Position numbers and translations under genes: made by a program | Origin: Kalaharituber pfeilii | Taxonomy: Eukaryota; Ascomycota; Pezizomycetes; Pezizales; Pezizaceae | Direction of reading: 5' to 3' | NCBI GenBank assembly: GCA_015179045.1 | Contig: WHUZ01000109.1 | Coordinates: forward strand, 123,612-187,611 | DNA length: 64,000 nt | Part shown: positions 46,615-57,008 of the stretch, piece by piece | Layout: every line of letters starts with the position of its first letter | How positions within the stretch are numbered: the first letter of the stretch is position 1 | The notes under the pieces: model-generated | Databases searched by the model: none | What the model was told of the DNA's origin: nothing | The model's input: the letters and a program-made list of their open reading frames with translations, nothing else

Positions 46615-46698
46615 CTCGCGAATCCGGTCCTCTCGCGAATTAGGCGAGACTTGTGAGCGGCCCAGTCTGCTCGCGAATTGACCTGTCGGCTCGCGAAT
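46615..46698. repeat. Cluster of four CTCGCGAAT motifs
   Basis: CTCGCGAAT occurs at 46615, 46631, 46670 and 46690, each with the palindrome TCGCGA. The role is unknown. Confidence 0.6.
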
Positions 46699-46824
46699 CA
46701 CAGCATTAGTGAAGAAAAAAAAAATTCTCCTCGTTCATGGGAGAGGCTCCTCTAAGCTTAGTACATTGCTCAGCGTTAAAGCTATAGTAGTCCCCAGACT
46801 GGTATACATGTAATATAAAGAAAA

Positions 46825-47362
46825 GCAATACCAAGACGAAACGATTACAGAGGCAGGCATGCGCCAGCTTGCAAGGTCACGAAGAGCCAGCGAACGAAAC
46901 AGACTACGCCTGGACTACCGCCCATTACAACGCCTGGGGACCAGAGTCGCCACCCTAGCCGGAATCCTGGGGAACAAAGGACTGCGCCACTGGAAATACC
47001 AGATCGGTAAAGCCGACAGCCCGGAATGCAGGTGGTGTGGCCGAAGCCTGGAAACCACCACACACGTGCTGACGGAATGCGAAGTTTGGAAACGGAAATG
47101 GCCTGGTGGGGAGGAAGACTTAAAGAAACACCCCAAGACCGATGAAGACAGGGACACACTGGTGGAACTACTAGCATGGGCAGGACGGGAATAAAGACGG
47201 GAACCCGAGTTTGAAGACGGGACGGGACGGGACCTTTATTTCTATTTTCACTTCCTCTACAATTTCATACATTTAGGTTCTTATTTCCTCTCTACATGTA
47301 TCTAACCAAACCTCGCCATAGCCTTCCAGGCGGCACGCGAGTAATGATATAAAAAAAAAGAA
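46825..47362 (+). mobile_element. 5'-truncated LINE (538 bp)
   Basis: Ends with tail A (CGCCATAGCCTTCCAGGCGG) and A-rich tail. It is flanked by an exact 13-bp duplication AATATAAAGAAAA (46812-46824, 47363-47375). Confidence 0.94.
46827..47194 (+). pseudogene. LINE ORF2 C-terminal fragment (zinc knuckle)
   Basis: Open frame from the truncation point to TAA 47192-47194. It starts just after the RNase H domain (YQDETITEAGMRQLARSRRA) and keeps ERNRLRLDYRPLQRLG, ILGNKGLRHWKYQIG, the knuckle CRWCGRSLETTTH...C (CX2CX8HX4C), and the C-terminus VELLAWAGRE. It has no catalytic domain left. The frame is undamaged, consistent with a recent insertion. Confidence 0.88.
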
Positions 47363-47513
47363 AATATAAAGAAAAATAAAAGGAACCTATAGTGTATACT
47401 GACTTAACATCTAACCACAATGGCCTCCTCAGAGCTATCAACAGTCATCTCATTTTCTGACCTAGTAGTAGAATCACTGATTTCAACAAGTGAATAGTTC
47501 TTACAGATATGAC

Positions 47514-47660
47514 CAGTGTTCCCAACCTGATCGGCGGCCTGGCTTGGCAGGCCTGAAACCGCCTGGAGTGGCCCCGGCGGAGCTTCTGATGGCCTGAAAC
47601 ATGCAGGCCGATTCAGGCCATTCAGGCCGGTTCAGGCAGACCAGTTCACACAAACACTAC
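47514..47660. mobile_element. One end of a hAT-like element
   Basis: CAGTGTTCCCAACCTGATCG followed by GGCCTGAAACCGCC / GGCCATTCAGGCCGG subterminal motifs, as at the right end of 55733-56455. No partner end was found nearby. Confidence 0.6.
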
Positions 47661-48891
47661 GAGCACCACCAGTTTGAGCCTGTGTGCTAAGATAGCTATT
47701 TCGTTGAAGAGTTTGGTTCACTTTGCTGTCCATTTTTTACTGTATTCTGTATTCTGTTTCTGTGTTCTATATTCAGTGTTTTATGTTCTCGTGCTAATCA
47801 TCTAAGTACAGGTGAGCACCTGCGTAATTCCTATAACGGGGGTGCTTCGTCACGGCCGATTATGTGAATAAAAAACTTAGAATATATTCTTATACAGAAA
47901 TAACTTTAAGCGGGAGTGTTACAGCTTTCACTGATAATGGTTCTTCTGTCGGGGCGGGCCATCCAGCTCAAGTTAAATACTCTTACTGGATCCCATCCTA
48001 AGTGCCCTTTCTGACAGTGGCTTTCTACGGAGGCTGAGGCCTTGTTCCAATCTACTGGATACACGGTCCGGTCCGTTACCTATCAGGTTTCAGACTTATC
48101 AGCTCCTCCTAGCACTAAACCTAGCCTAGTTATCTCTTCTAGAGATAACGGAGTAGCATTTCTAATTAGGGCCCTGTGGCGGCTTACTCTGCCAAGCCGT
48201 AGATGACTGACAGCGTCCTGTCCTGATCAACCCTAGGCTTCCTGCTTAGTGCTTACTATTATTTCCTAATGGTGTTACACTACTAACGGAGCGACCGTTC
48301 TAGTAATGACTACCTCATTAGGAGATCATAGACTCTCTATCGACTATGTCAACCTCCGTGACAATTCCTCTCATACCATAGCAGAGTAAACTACATTCTC
48401 CTTCCACTTTTTGCAGTCAATATCTTCTCAATTTCACTTTCTCAGTTTCGTATCTATAGAACCTAAATTCTGTGAAACTGTCTAAAGACTATTCTAATAA
48501 TCTTACATGTATAAGCACAGTTATTAGATGATCTAGTACTAGTTATATTATAATAGAAATTACTCAATTCAGTCAATTATTATATATAGTACCTAGACAA
48601 AATTATATACTACTCTTTTTACTATATAATAATAGAAAAAGTATATATATACTATATTGACCTTTATAATATAATAGAAAAGTACTAGTAGATTAAGCTT
48701 TTATAATTAAAATACTACTATAATTAAAAAAAAAATATTAACTTAATATCAATATATATATAAACTTTAAATAATATTTAAACTATAATATAGAATAATT
48801 TATAATAGTTAAAAAGAGAAGCAGACTCATATAGTAACCTAATAAAGTTACTCTATTATAGAATAGAAATAGATCTACTATAACTATAAAA
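47661..48891. other. Unassigned stretch, partly A+T-rich
   Basis: No gene. A purine tract followed by TGTTACAG near 47918-47935 resembles the junction of a retrotransposon interior and 3' LTR but could not be closed. From about 48450 onward the sequence is A+T-rich. Confidence 0.45.
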
Positions 48892-49675
48892 TGTTACGGG
48901 CGTGAGAGGCTAGGCTCCGGTGGGCGCTGGAAGGCACTGGATGTTACGGCTAAGGAGGTGTGTAGTATTCGGCAGGCCGGGGTCGCTATGGAGGTGTATA
49001 CAAGGCGGGCCAGAGTGGCTACGGAGGCGTATATGCTGCGGGCCGGAAAGGCTACGGAGGCGTATATACTGCGGGCCGGAAAGGCTACGGAGGCGTATAT
49101 GCTGCGGGCCGGAAAGGCTACGGAGGCGTATATACTGCGGGCCGGAAAGGCTACGGAGGCGTATATGCTGCGGGCCGAAATGGCTACGGAGGCGTATATA
49201 CGGTGGGCCGGAAGGGCAGCTGTTTTGCGTGGAGCGCGCAGCGGAGCGGAGCGATTCACAGGCGTAATGAGGAAACGATAGGTTTCAGAGTAATAGAGAA
49301 CTTAGAACACCGCTTGTGTCTTGATTCTTTCAACTGTGCTATCGCCTGCGCTTAAATAGACTGAGCACATCATACATGACAAGTCAAGCAAATAAAGAAA
49401 CAACAATTCCTTGTCAATGCCAATAATAGTAACAAAGAAACATGCAAAAGTAGTACAGTCACAAGATAATACTATGTACTAATGCATGTGCGCATACACC
49501 GAGTGCTTAACAAGTCAAAGACCATAAACAATGACATTGGCACTTCCCTATTCGAAAGATAAAGAACTTTCTGCCAAGCCTCACGGGTGATCAGGCCGCT
49601 CTAGCAGCATTGGTCTTACGAACAGTTCAGGGTAAGTGTTCCCCTACGCGGGTAAGTCTTACCTTAGCCGTAACA
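48892..49675 (-). mobile_element. Solo LTR, family 3, inverted second copy
   Basis: Reverse complement of the LTR at 38725-39553: starts TGTTACGGGCGTGAG and ends CCTTAGCCGTAACA, with an exact 5-bp duplication TAAAA (48887-48891, 49676-49680). It is 45 bp shorter than its relative, partly because of array length. Confidence 0.93.
48980..49225. repeat. 33-bp minisatellite inside the LTR (copy 2)
   Basis: About seven units of CGGGCCGGAAAGGCTACGGA + GGCGTATATACTG (complement of the 39.2-kb unit). Inner units are more uniform than the outer ones. Confidence 0.92.
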
Positions 49676-49914
49676 TAAAACAGATAGTCTAGTAGTCTCA
49701 TACCAAGCCCCTAGATAGTCTAGTATTTATAAAAGTTAATTTATTAATATAAGTTTCTACTTTAAACTAATACTATTTAATAAGTTATTATTTTTTTTAG
49801 AGAAAACTTATCTAAAGTTAGATTTTTTTTTTAAGAGAACTTGACTTATACTAGAATATTTATAAGTTTAACTAATAAATACTTATAATTAATACAAATA
49901 TTGTAGTAGTCAAT
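49676..49914. other. A+T-rich spacer between two solo LTRs
   Basis: A/T-rich sequence that is the target of both neighbouring LTR insertions. No gene. Confidence 0.7.
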
Positions 49915-49948
49915 TGTCACGGCCCGCTCCCTACAGTCTCCGTACACT

Positions 49949-50220
49949 AAGCCACGACCGCCGGCAAGCCACGACCGCCGGCAAGCCACGACCGCCGGCA
50001 AGCCACGACCGCCGGCAAGCCACGACCGCCGGCAAGCCACGACCGCCGGCAAGCCACGACCGCCGGCAAGCCACGACCGCCGGCAAGCCACGACCGCCGG
50101 CAAGCCACGACCGCCGGCAAGCCACGACCGCCGGCAAGCCACGACCGCCGGCAAGCCACGACCGCCGGCAAGCCACGACCGCCGGCAAGCCATGACCACC
50201 AGCAAGCCATGACCGTATCC
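49949..50220. repeat. 17-bp minisatellite (AAGCCACGACCGCCGGC) x ~16
   Basis: The units from 49949 to 50186 are essentially identical copies of AAGCCACGACCGCCGGC; the last two are altered. Near-identity implies recent expansion or homogenisation. Confidence 0.96.
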
Positions 50221-50555
50221 CGCCTCCCAGTATAGCCCGCCTGCCAGTATGGCCCGCCTGCCAGTATGGCCCGCCTGCCAGTATAGCCCGCCTGCCAGTA
50301 TAATCCACCTGCTAGTATAGCCCGCCTGCTAGTATAGCCTGCCTGCCAGTACGACCCGCCTGCTAGTATAGTCCGCTTGCTAGTATAGCCCGCCTGCCAG
50401 TACGACCCGCCGGCTACTATAGCCCGCCGGCTAGTATAGCCCGCCTGCTAGTATAGCCCGCCTGCCAGTACAGCCCACCTGCTAGTATAGCCCGCTCACC
50501 AGTACAGCCTGTCTGCTAGTATCGCCGCCTGCCAGTATCGCCTGCCTGCCATGAA
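50221..50555. repeat. Second 17-bp minisatellite (CGCCTGCCAGTATAGCC) x ~19
   Basis: About nineteen less uniform 17-bp units directly after the first array, with the same period but a different sequence. Confidence 0.92.
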
Positions 50556-50966
50556 AACTCTGCCTTCGCTACTCTGTTCTTACTGCTGCCCTCGTCGCTG
50601 CTTCTACCTTTGTATTATGCTTCTTAGGTAATAAACCTATCATGTATATATAGGCTCTATCTTGCCCTCATGTAAATAGTTCCTTCTCTCCTTGTCTGTT
50701 GTCTTGTCTCCTTAATAGACCCATATGGTTCCTCGCAGTCTATATGTTCTTGTTATTCTTGTCAATCCCTAGATCCAATTCAGTACTTGGTCTTCTCTGC
50801 CTTTTCACCATAGCCTGCCATCGCCGTTGAACTGGAACCGCTGAACTGCTCCTGTCAAACCTCTCCTGTCAAGTTTGTCAGGCCTCTGCCATTCAGCGCT
50901 TGCAAAACTACTGTTACCCTGAACCGGTCGTATCCCTTAGCAGCACCAGCTTGCCGCCGCGTGACA

Positions 50967-51356
50967 TTAATAAATAATAGCTAGAATAGTATTATAGTTA
51001 TAGTATCTATTATAGTACTGAGTTACATCCCTCTTGGCGTACACCGAACCCCTGTCAAAAAAGACCTTGGCGACAACCGCGAATACCATATCAACGTACT
51101 GAGTGAAATGTTCACATACTCCTGAACCTCAACATACCCCTGAACCTTCGTCATAAGGCACATATTAATGTGGAATATGCCAAACGCCCGACAATACCTA
51201 TATCAAGAGTTTCCATCACATTTCGTATGGAATCAACCTTCACGGAAATAGACACCACGACAATGAGGAGTTGCAATTGGCCGTATCTATCACTGCAATC
51301 CCTTTATGTGAGATGTTCACATTCTCCAGAACCTCAACATACTCGGCATAAGATAC
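50967..51356. other. Gene-free spacer
   Basis: No gene or repeat recognised between the LTR and the second 57-bp-type minisatellite. Confidence 0.5.
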
Positions 51357-52892
51357 AGAAGAATGAGCCAAAGTTTATAGGTATGATATATCTCTCTCAC
51401 TATCCGGAGATGAAGCATAACGAGTTCAATTTGACAGGTACAGCAGCAGCTTTCCATAGCACAATAGTAACAGAGTGAGCTGAATTTAACAGGTATAAGA
51501 GTACAATTTGACTGGTATTGGATGGCACGAGATGCAGCTGAACAAGTCAAATTTGACAGGTATGGTAGGTCCATTTCACCTCGCGAGATACAGCAAAATG
51601 AGCTGAATTTGATAGGCACTTTGACAGGCACGACAGCTCCTCAATGGTGTGAGGTGCAGCAGAACGAGTCAAATTTGACAGGTATGGTAGGTCCATTTCA
51701 CCCCGCGAGATGCAGCAAAATGAGCCGAATTTGACAGGTACTTTGACAGGCACAACAGCTCCTCAATTTAACAGGCACGACAGCTCCTCAATTTGATAGG
51801 CACGACAGCTCCTCAATTTGACAGGCATGACAGCTCCTCAATTCGACAGGCACGGCAGCTCTCAATAGTGCGACATGCAGCAGAACGAGTCAAATGTGAT
51901 AGGTATGGTAGGTCTATATTACCTCGCAAGATGCAGCAAAATGAGCCGAATTTTACAGGCACTTCACAGGTATGATAGCTCCTCAATGGTGTGAGATGCA
52001 GCAGAATAAGCCGAATTTAATAGGTATAACAGTCTCCCTCAATGGCGTAAGATGTGGTCAAGTTGTGACAGATATGACCTTGACAGGGAAAAATGAGGCA
52101 GAATAAGCTCAATTTAACAGGTATGACAGCTTTCTCTCAATGGCGCAAGATGTGGCCGAATGAGCTCAAGTTGACAAATATTACAGGACTCTTTCCATAG
52201 CGTAAGAGCAGCAGAATGAGCTGAATTTGACAGGTATAGTAGGTCTCTTCTTGCCCTTGCCATGGCGAATAGCTGCAAGCGGAGTTACGTGAAATTAAAA
52301 AAAAAAAAAAAAGAGTAGGTCTCTCTTGATAGCACGAGATGCAGCAAAATGAACTCAATTGGACCGGTGTGTAGGTCTCCCTTGACAATACAAGATACAG
52401 TAGAATAAACTAACTTTAAACAAGTATATAGGTATGGCAAGACTCTTCTATGGCACGAGATACAAAAGAATGAGCCAAATTTCATAAGTATGGCACACCT
52501 CTCTTACCAGCGTGAGATGTAGTAAAACGAACTCAATTTCATAGGTATAGTAGCACCTTTCCACAGGAGAGTAGCAGAGTGAGCCAAATTTGACAGGTAT
52601 AATAGGACTCTTTCCGCATTGTAAGATATAGCAGAATGAGCACAATTTGATAGTTATTCGATAGTACAAGATGCAGCAGAACGAGAGTCGAATTGACAGG
52701 TATGGCAGGTCTATTTCAGCCTGGGAGATGCAGCAGAATAAGCCGAATTTGACAGGGATTGGTAGATCTCTCTTGCTAACATGAGATACAGCAGGGCGAG
52801 CACAATTTGACAGGCATGACAGCTCCTCAATAATGTGAGATGCAGCAGAATGAGCCGAATTCAATAGGAATGGCAGTCTCTCTCGATGGGGT
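51357..52892. repeat. Minisatellite of 50-70-bp units (array 2)
   Basis: Many diverged copies of the same core as array 1 (GAATTTGACAGGTATGGTAG, AGATGCAGCAGAATGAGC), including short-period runs such as GACAGGCACGACAGCTCCTC. A tail-B insertion (52249-52313) and the MULE-like element (52902-54203) interrupt it, and it resumes at 54204. Confidence 0.87.
52249..52313 (+). mobile_element. 65-bp tail-B micro-insertion in array 2
   Basis: CCATGGCGAATAGCTGCAAG, CGGAGTTACGTGAAATT and poly(A). It is flanked by AGTAGGTCTCT at 52238-52248 and 52314-52324. Confidence 0.94.
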
Positions 52893-52901
52893 GAGATGAG
52901 G

Positions 52902-54203
52902 CGGAACCTCTCCGGACAGGCAGATTCTGCCTGCCGCTCCCGGACCTCATCAGACGATAAACTTTACGCATGACACTGTTACACAGGTACCAACATTGTG
53001 GGGTAGGTATGATCAATTGTTGGTACAGGCATATTGCAAGACAAGTTTTTAATATGACTAGTGACGTAAGTGCGTACCGGCCCACTGGCTACCAAAAATC
53101 GGCCCATGCTGTGATCTACTAGTTTGAATGCATGATTACTCAATTAAGTAAAAAATGAAAATGGAAAAATAATGGAAAAATAGACCTGAATTAATGAGCA
53201 GATGAAGAAACAAAAAATGAAATCTTGGGTTTCCTATAGTACCTCACTCTGTGATATTACTCCCTTATCAGTTCCTGTCACACTGCTAGTAGGCTTCGTC
53301 TTGCGGTGTCTCTTGCTCTTAGGATGTTACATTTGGAGTACACCACTCCAGATGCACAAGAGCTTATTCATTTGCAATGCGGAGCATTTTCAGGGTGTGC
53401 AATTGAGGTGCAGGTGTAGGTAGTAAAAGCTTCAGGATATCCTGCAAAACCTGACAATTTCGAAACTGCTGGATGAGTTGCGCCGCTTTACAGGCTTGAA
53501 AGTAAGCAAAGCGCTCTGCTTCTTCACTAGAAAGATTCGCATGATATTGCTCTGTTCAAATAATTTTGTTCACATAACCCCGCATACAAGCTACAAGCCT
53601 ATGGCGGCGACCAAAAAAAATCACTAGAATATGTGAAGGTTGATTATCCAGCTGGCGCCGTTTGGCCATGGGTCACTAATCCACCCGTTTGCAATGATCA
53701 CAATCCGGCAGCTTGAGACATTGATGCTGTACCGTAGGTTCGGTTGATGTAGTTAATAGCTATCTAGGATGAATTAAAATGATTGGAATTGGGGTCTGCA
53801 ATTCAAACAATGGTCCAAGCTTCTTGTGACATGGAGGCTTGTATTGGTACAGTAAGTAATACTACTCGTTACCAGCATTTAGTGCTGTAATAGCATGCCT
53901 TGGTTGAAAGGCTGTGGCTACATTGCTATTGACCCAGGCCCCCAAAGAGAAACGCTGCTGTTTTCCCTACAAAACTGTCCTCTCAAGAGAACGGATACCC
54001 TGCAGCCACACCAGGTCACTGACCTCTCGCACGGACTATGCCCAGCCTCCATTTTGCATCACTAAATGCTGGTAACAAGTACCAACATTTGATCTACCTA
54101 CCCCACAATGTTGGTAGCTGTGTCACAATGTCATGGCGTAAAGTTTATCGTCTGATGAGGTCCGGCAGCGGCAGGCAGAATCTGCCTGTCCGGAGAGGTT
54201 CCG
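52902..54203. mobile_element. MULE-like non-autonomous element, 1302 bp
   Basis: Long terminal inverted repeats of about 120 bp start CGGAACCTCTCCGGACAGGC and end GCCTGTCCGGAGAGGTTCCG. The inner parts (AAACTTTACGC, TACCAACATTGTGGGGTAGG) also match. An exact 9-bp duplication GAGATGAGG lies at 52893-52901 and 54204-54212. Long TIRs plus a 9-bp duplication are typical of Mutator-like elements. No transposase frame was found in the 1.05-kb interior. Confidence 0.92.
53533..53620 (+). mobile_element. Insertion holding an antisense type-C tail and poly(A)
   Basis: TCACTAGAA is present at 53524-53532 and 53621-53629, and A8 abuts the right copy. Inside is a type-C tail in reverse orientation (CACATAACCCCGCATACAAG). 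The polarity of the poly(A) and the tail disagree. Confidence 0.5.
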
Positions 54204-54600
54204 GAGATGAGGCAGAATGAGCTCAATTGAACAGGGTATGACAGCTTCCTTTCGATGGCATGAGATGAGCCAGAATGAGCTCAAGTTGACAAGTATCACC
54301 GGACTCTTTCCACAGTGTGAGAACAGCAGAATGAGCCAAATTTGACAGGTACGGCAGGACCCACCTGGCAGCGTGGAACATGGTAAAATGAGCTCAATTC
54401 ACAGTTAAGGCTGGCCCCTTTCTATGGTGCAAAGTGAGGCGGTATGGCTCAATTTGACAGATACAACAAGACCTGCTTTGATGGTGCGAGATATGCCAAA
54501 ATGGGCTCAATCTACAATTTTACAGGTATGGCAGATTACTCTCGATAGTGTGAGATGGGGCAAAATGAGAATGCGCTGGACTGGTACAGCATGGCGGGGT
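54204..54600. repeat. Minisatellite array 2, continuation
   Basis: Further copies of the unit (GAGCCAAATTTGACAGGTAC etc.) on the far side of the MULE-like element. Confidence 0.85.
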
Positions 54601-55732
54601 GATAAAGGGGCACCTGCCAAAGGTTACAATCATCGGCTACTAGCCTACTACAGTACCTACTGACTCAGGCTCCATTCCCCACCCTTTACTGTTTTTTTAA
54701 ATCGCAAGCACTCTATAGATAGCGATAGCTATGTCTACTCTTCATCATCACCCTCAGCCTTCAATTCTTCCACTTTCTCATATCCTCTTGCCATCATTCC
54801 AGCTGTATTAGTTATATCTTTTCAATTACCTTACACCTGTTAATATTCTCACTTGAATAGCATTTATACGTGGGTCTAGAGGGCGGATAAGGAAGCTGGG
54901 TACACCTAAAAGGGCATATGCTGGACATCTGGCAATATCATTGTGGGTAGATATTAACCGGAATTTAGGTAGAGTTTATGGGCTGTAACGAGGGTTTCGC
55001 TATCCATAGGTTCTACAATTATTAGCTCCACAAAATATATAAAATTAATACTAGAGCTCCCTGGATGCAGGAGTGGGATTACGTGATATTATAAATAACA
55101 ATGAGAATATACCGATATGAATAAATGCAGAGAAAACGAGATTGTACGGCCATGGAACTGGTAAAGAGTGTGCAGTCACTTGACACCGACTTTACGGGTC
55201 CCTTATCCACTACCGCTACACCTACACTCACCCTCGCGGTCGCGAGGTGGCCACATGCTAGTATGTATGTACTGTACGTACTAGTAGCAGCGCCTATTCA
55301 CGTCAGCCGCGTCTTCTCATATTCTACAGGGCTGCATACAAATGTTTGCCTTGCACAAAAGCAAACAAAGTAACAAGAACAAAAAAAAATTAAAAGATAA
55401 ATAAAGTAAAAAAAAAAAAAAAAAAAAAAATTAAAAAGAAAGGAAAATGAAGAAAATGAAAGGAACAAAGATCCAGAGCAAAGGTTCGCTAACTGCTCGG
55501 GTTCCGCTCTCGCCTACAATGTTAGGCACACCGTAGAGAGGCGCATGCAGGATATCGCTATACCCCATCCCAGTCGTTAGTGATGGCCTTAAAAATATGC
55601 GTATATGACTGTCGTAATTGGTATTTGGATCAATTTTTGGTATGCGACGCCGGCTAAGTAAGGCTGGTAGCTCACCGGTACAGTATGCAAGGCAGACAGT
55701 TTCCATGCCATAGACTGGTGCAGCAGCAATGT
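54601..55732. other. Gene-free stretch
   Basis: Contains a decayed tail-B-like fragment (55052-55095, GGATGCAGGAGTGGGATTAC) and an A-rich tract (55380-55460). No supported gene. Confidence 0.5.
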
Positions 55733-56455
55733 CAGTGCTCCCAACGGGCCGGCCATAGAAATCTAGGCCTGGGCCGGCGTGAAACATTCAGGCCATTCAG
55801 GCCATTCAGGCTGCAGTGTGAGTTAAGTTATACAGTAGCTATATACACAACGTACTTTAAATTCTACGCATACCTCATTCACTAATGTTTAGGATTTTGC
55901 TTGCTGATTTTTACACTGCCCAGTATCGCTTTCCATTAGCCATGCACAGCTTCACCATAGTGTCAAATCCAACTTTGTCAGCACCAGATTTTTGGAACCC
56001 AAAATTCCAGAAGACTCGATATCGGCATCAGGTCGATGCAAGATCAAAACTTGAACTGCACTATGGAGAGAGAAGAATAGTAGAAAATACTAAAGGAATC
56101 ATCATCGCCAGTACCGGTGGTTGGAATGTCTGTCTCCCTGCAATACTAATAAGAAATTAGTATATAGTCAAGCGATACAAAAAAAAAATTACTTACCTGA
56201 ATACCTGCGAAAAGCGCTGCTCAATAAAAAAAAAAGTCTAGATAGTTATCCGAAAATATTGAAAGGTTCATATTAAATCCATGTCTAAGTAACCTGAAGG
56301 TGGCCCCTGAAATAGCCTCCCTCCTGCCCCTGAAATTGCTTGAACGGCCTGGACCGGCCTGGACCGGCCTGGGCTGTTTCAAGCCTGCCAAGCCAGGCCG
56401 CCAAGCCGGCCGGTCCAGGCGGCCTGGTCGGCGGTCTGGCCGGTTGGGAACACTG
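55733..56455. mobile_element. hAT-like element, 723 bp
   Basis: Ends CAGTGCTCCCAACGGGCCGG and CCGGTTGGGAACACTG form imperfect terminal inverted repeats of about 20 bp with GGCCATTCAGGCC / GGCCTGGACCGGCC subterminal motifs. No 8-bp duplication is evident. A 91-codon frame at 55885-56160 has no recognised domain. Confidence 0.7.
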
Positions 56456-56960
56456 CTGGCGCTGGTAGCCTGTACTGTATGCTGGGTTAGTAATGTTAGG
56501 GGAAAAAAAAGCAGACGGTGAGATACTTGTAGTTTATGGTTCTGTGTAAACCACGTGACTGGTCACCTCATTTTTTTTCAACTATGTTCCAAGCCGAGCC
56601 GTTTCTGAGTGGAGTGGACGTAGCAGCGTCGTATACGAGACCAGGCCGCATGTACAGCTTAGTCGGCCTTAGGCTTTCCCAATGACTGCCTTGCGCTTTC
56701 TATTGGTTATCGCATGCAGTTGTCACCTAATGGGTACATACTAGTAACGGTAGGCTCACAGCCTTTGCCAGAGCCGGGAACAAAGCGGAAAAAAAAAAAA
56801 AAAGGACAGGCTTGCAGCTATGACTTTGTTAAGTGGTGACAGCGTGCAGTTGCCTAAGGATGATGTAGAACCGCAGTCATCAAGATCGGCAGTAAGATTC
56901 TCGCTGTGCACGCATGCATGCATGCGCCCTTGGCGCTGATCACCGTCGGTGGGGGTACGG

Positions 56961-56967
56961 TATATAA
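56961..56967 (+). promoter_or_regulatory. TATA box of the paralogue gene
   Basis: TATATAA 48 bp upstream of the favoured ATG at 57009. Its position makes the in-frame ATG at 56949 unlikely as the start. Confidence 0.6.
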
Positions 56968-57008
56968 CGGTTGCCAATTGTCCTAGTGTCGGCGGGCCAG
57001 TCGCAAAT

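Larger units (their letters stand above)
44492..46824. other. Mostly gene-free stretch
   Basis: Contains one exon-like open segment (44720-44908), a decayed type-C tail near 45078-45102, a weakly coding-looking plus-strand frame at 45755-46063 without a known domain, and a cluster of CTCGCGAAT motifs (46615-46698). Confidence 0.5.
49915..50966 (-). mobile_element. Solo LTR, family 2, enlarged by two 17-bp minisatellites
   Basis: Starts TGTCACGGCCCGC and ends GCCGCGTGACA. Flanking pentamers TCAAT (49910-49914) and TTAAT (50967-50971) differ by one C-to-T change. The reverse complement shares GGGTCTATT..ACAAGACAAC.GACAAGGAG with the solo LTR at 37765-38277, and has TATATATA near 50645-50653. 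Two tandem arrays fill about 600 of its 1052 bp. Confidence 0.82.

Noticed and set aside
47918..48290. A purine tract followed by TGTTACAG, as at a polypurine tract/3' LTR junction.
   Set aside because: No matching LTR end, partner LTR or TSD could be located, so no LTR is called.
49949..50220. Regular direct repeats that might suggest a CRISPR array.
   Set aside because: The 17-bp units abut each other without unique spacers, the context is a eukaryotic LTR, and no cas genes are present.
55725..56463. An 8-bp target duplication for the hAT-like element at 55733-56455.
   Set aside because: The left (AGCAATGT) and right (CTGGCGCT) octamers do not match, so the element is called from its ends only.
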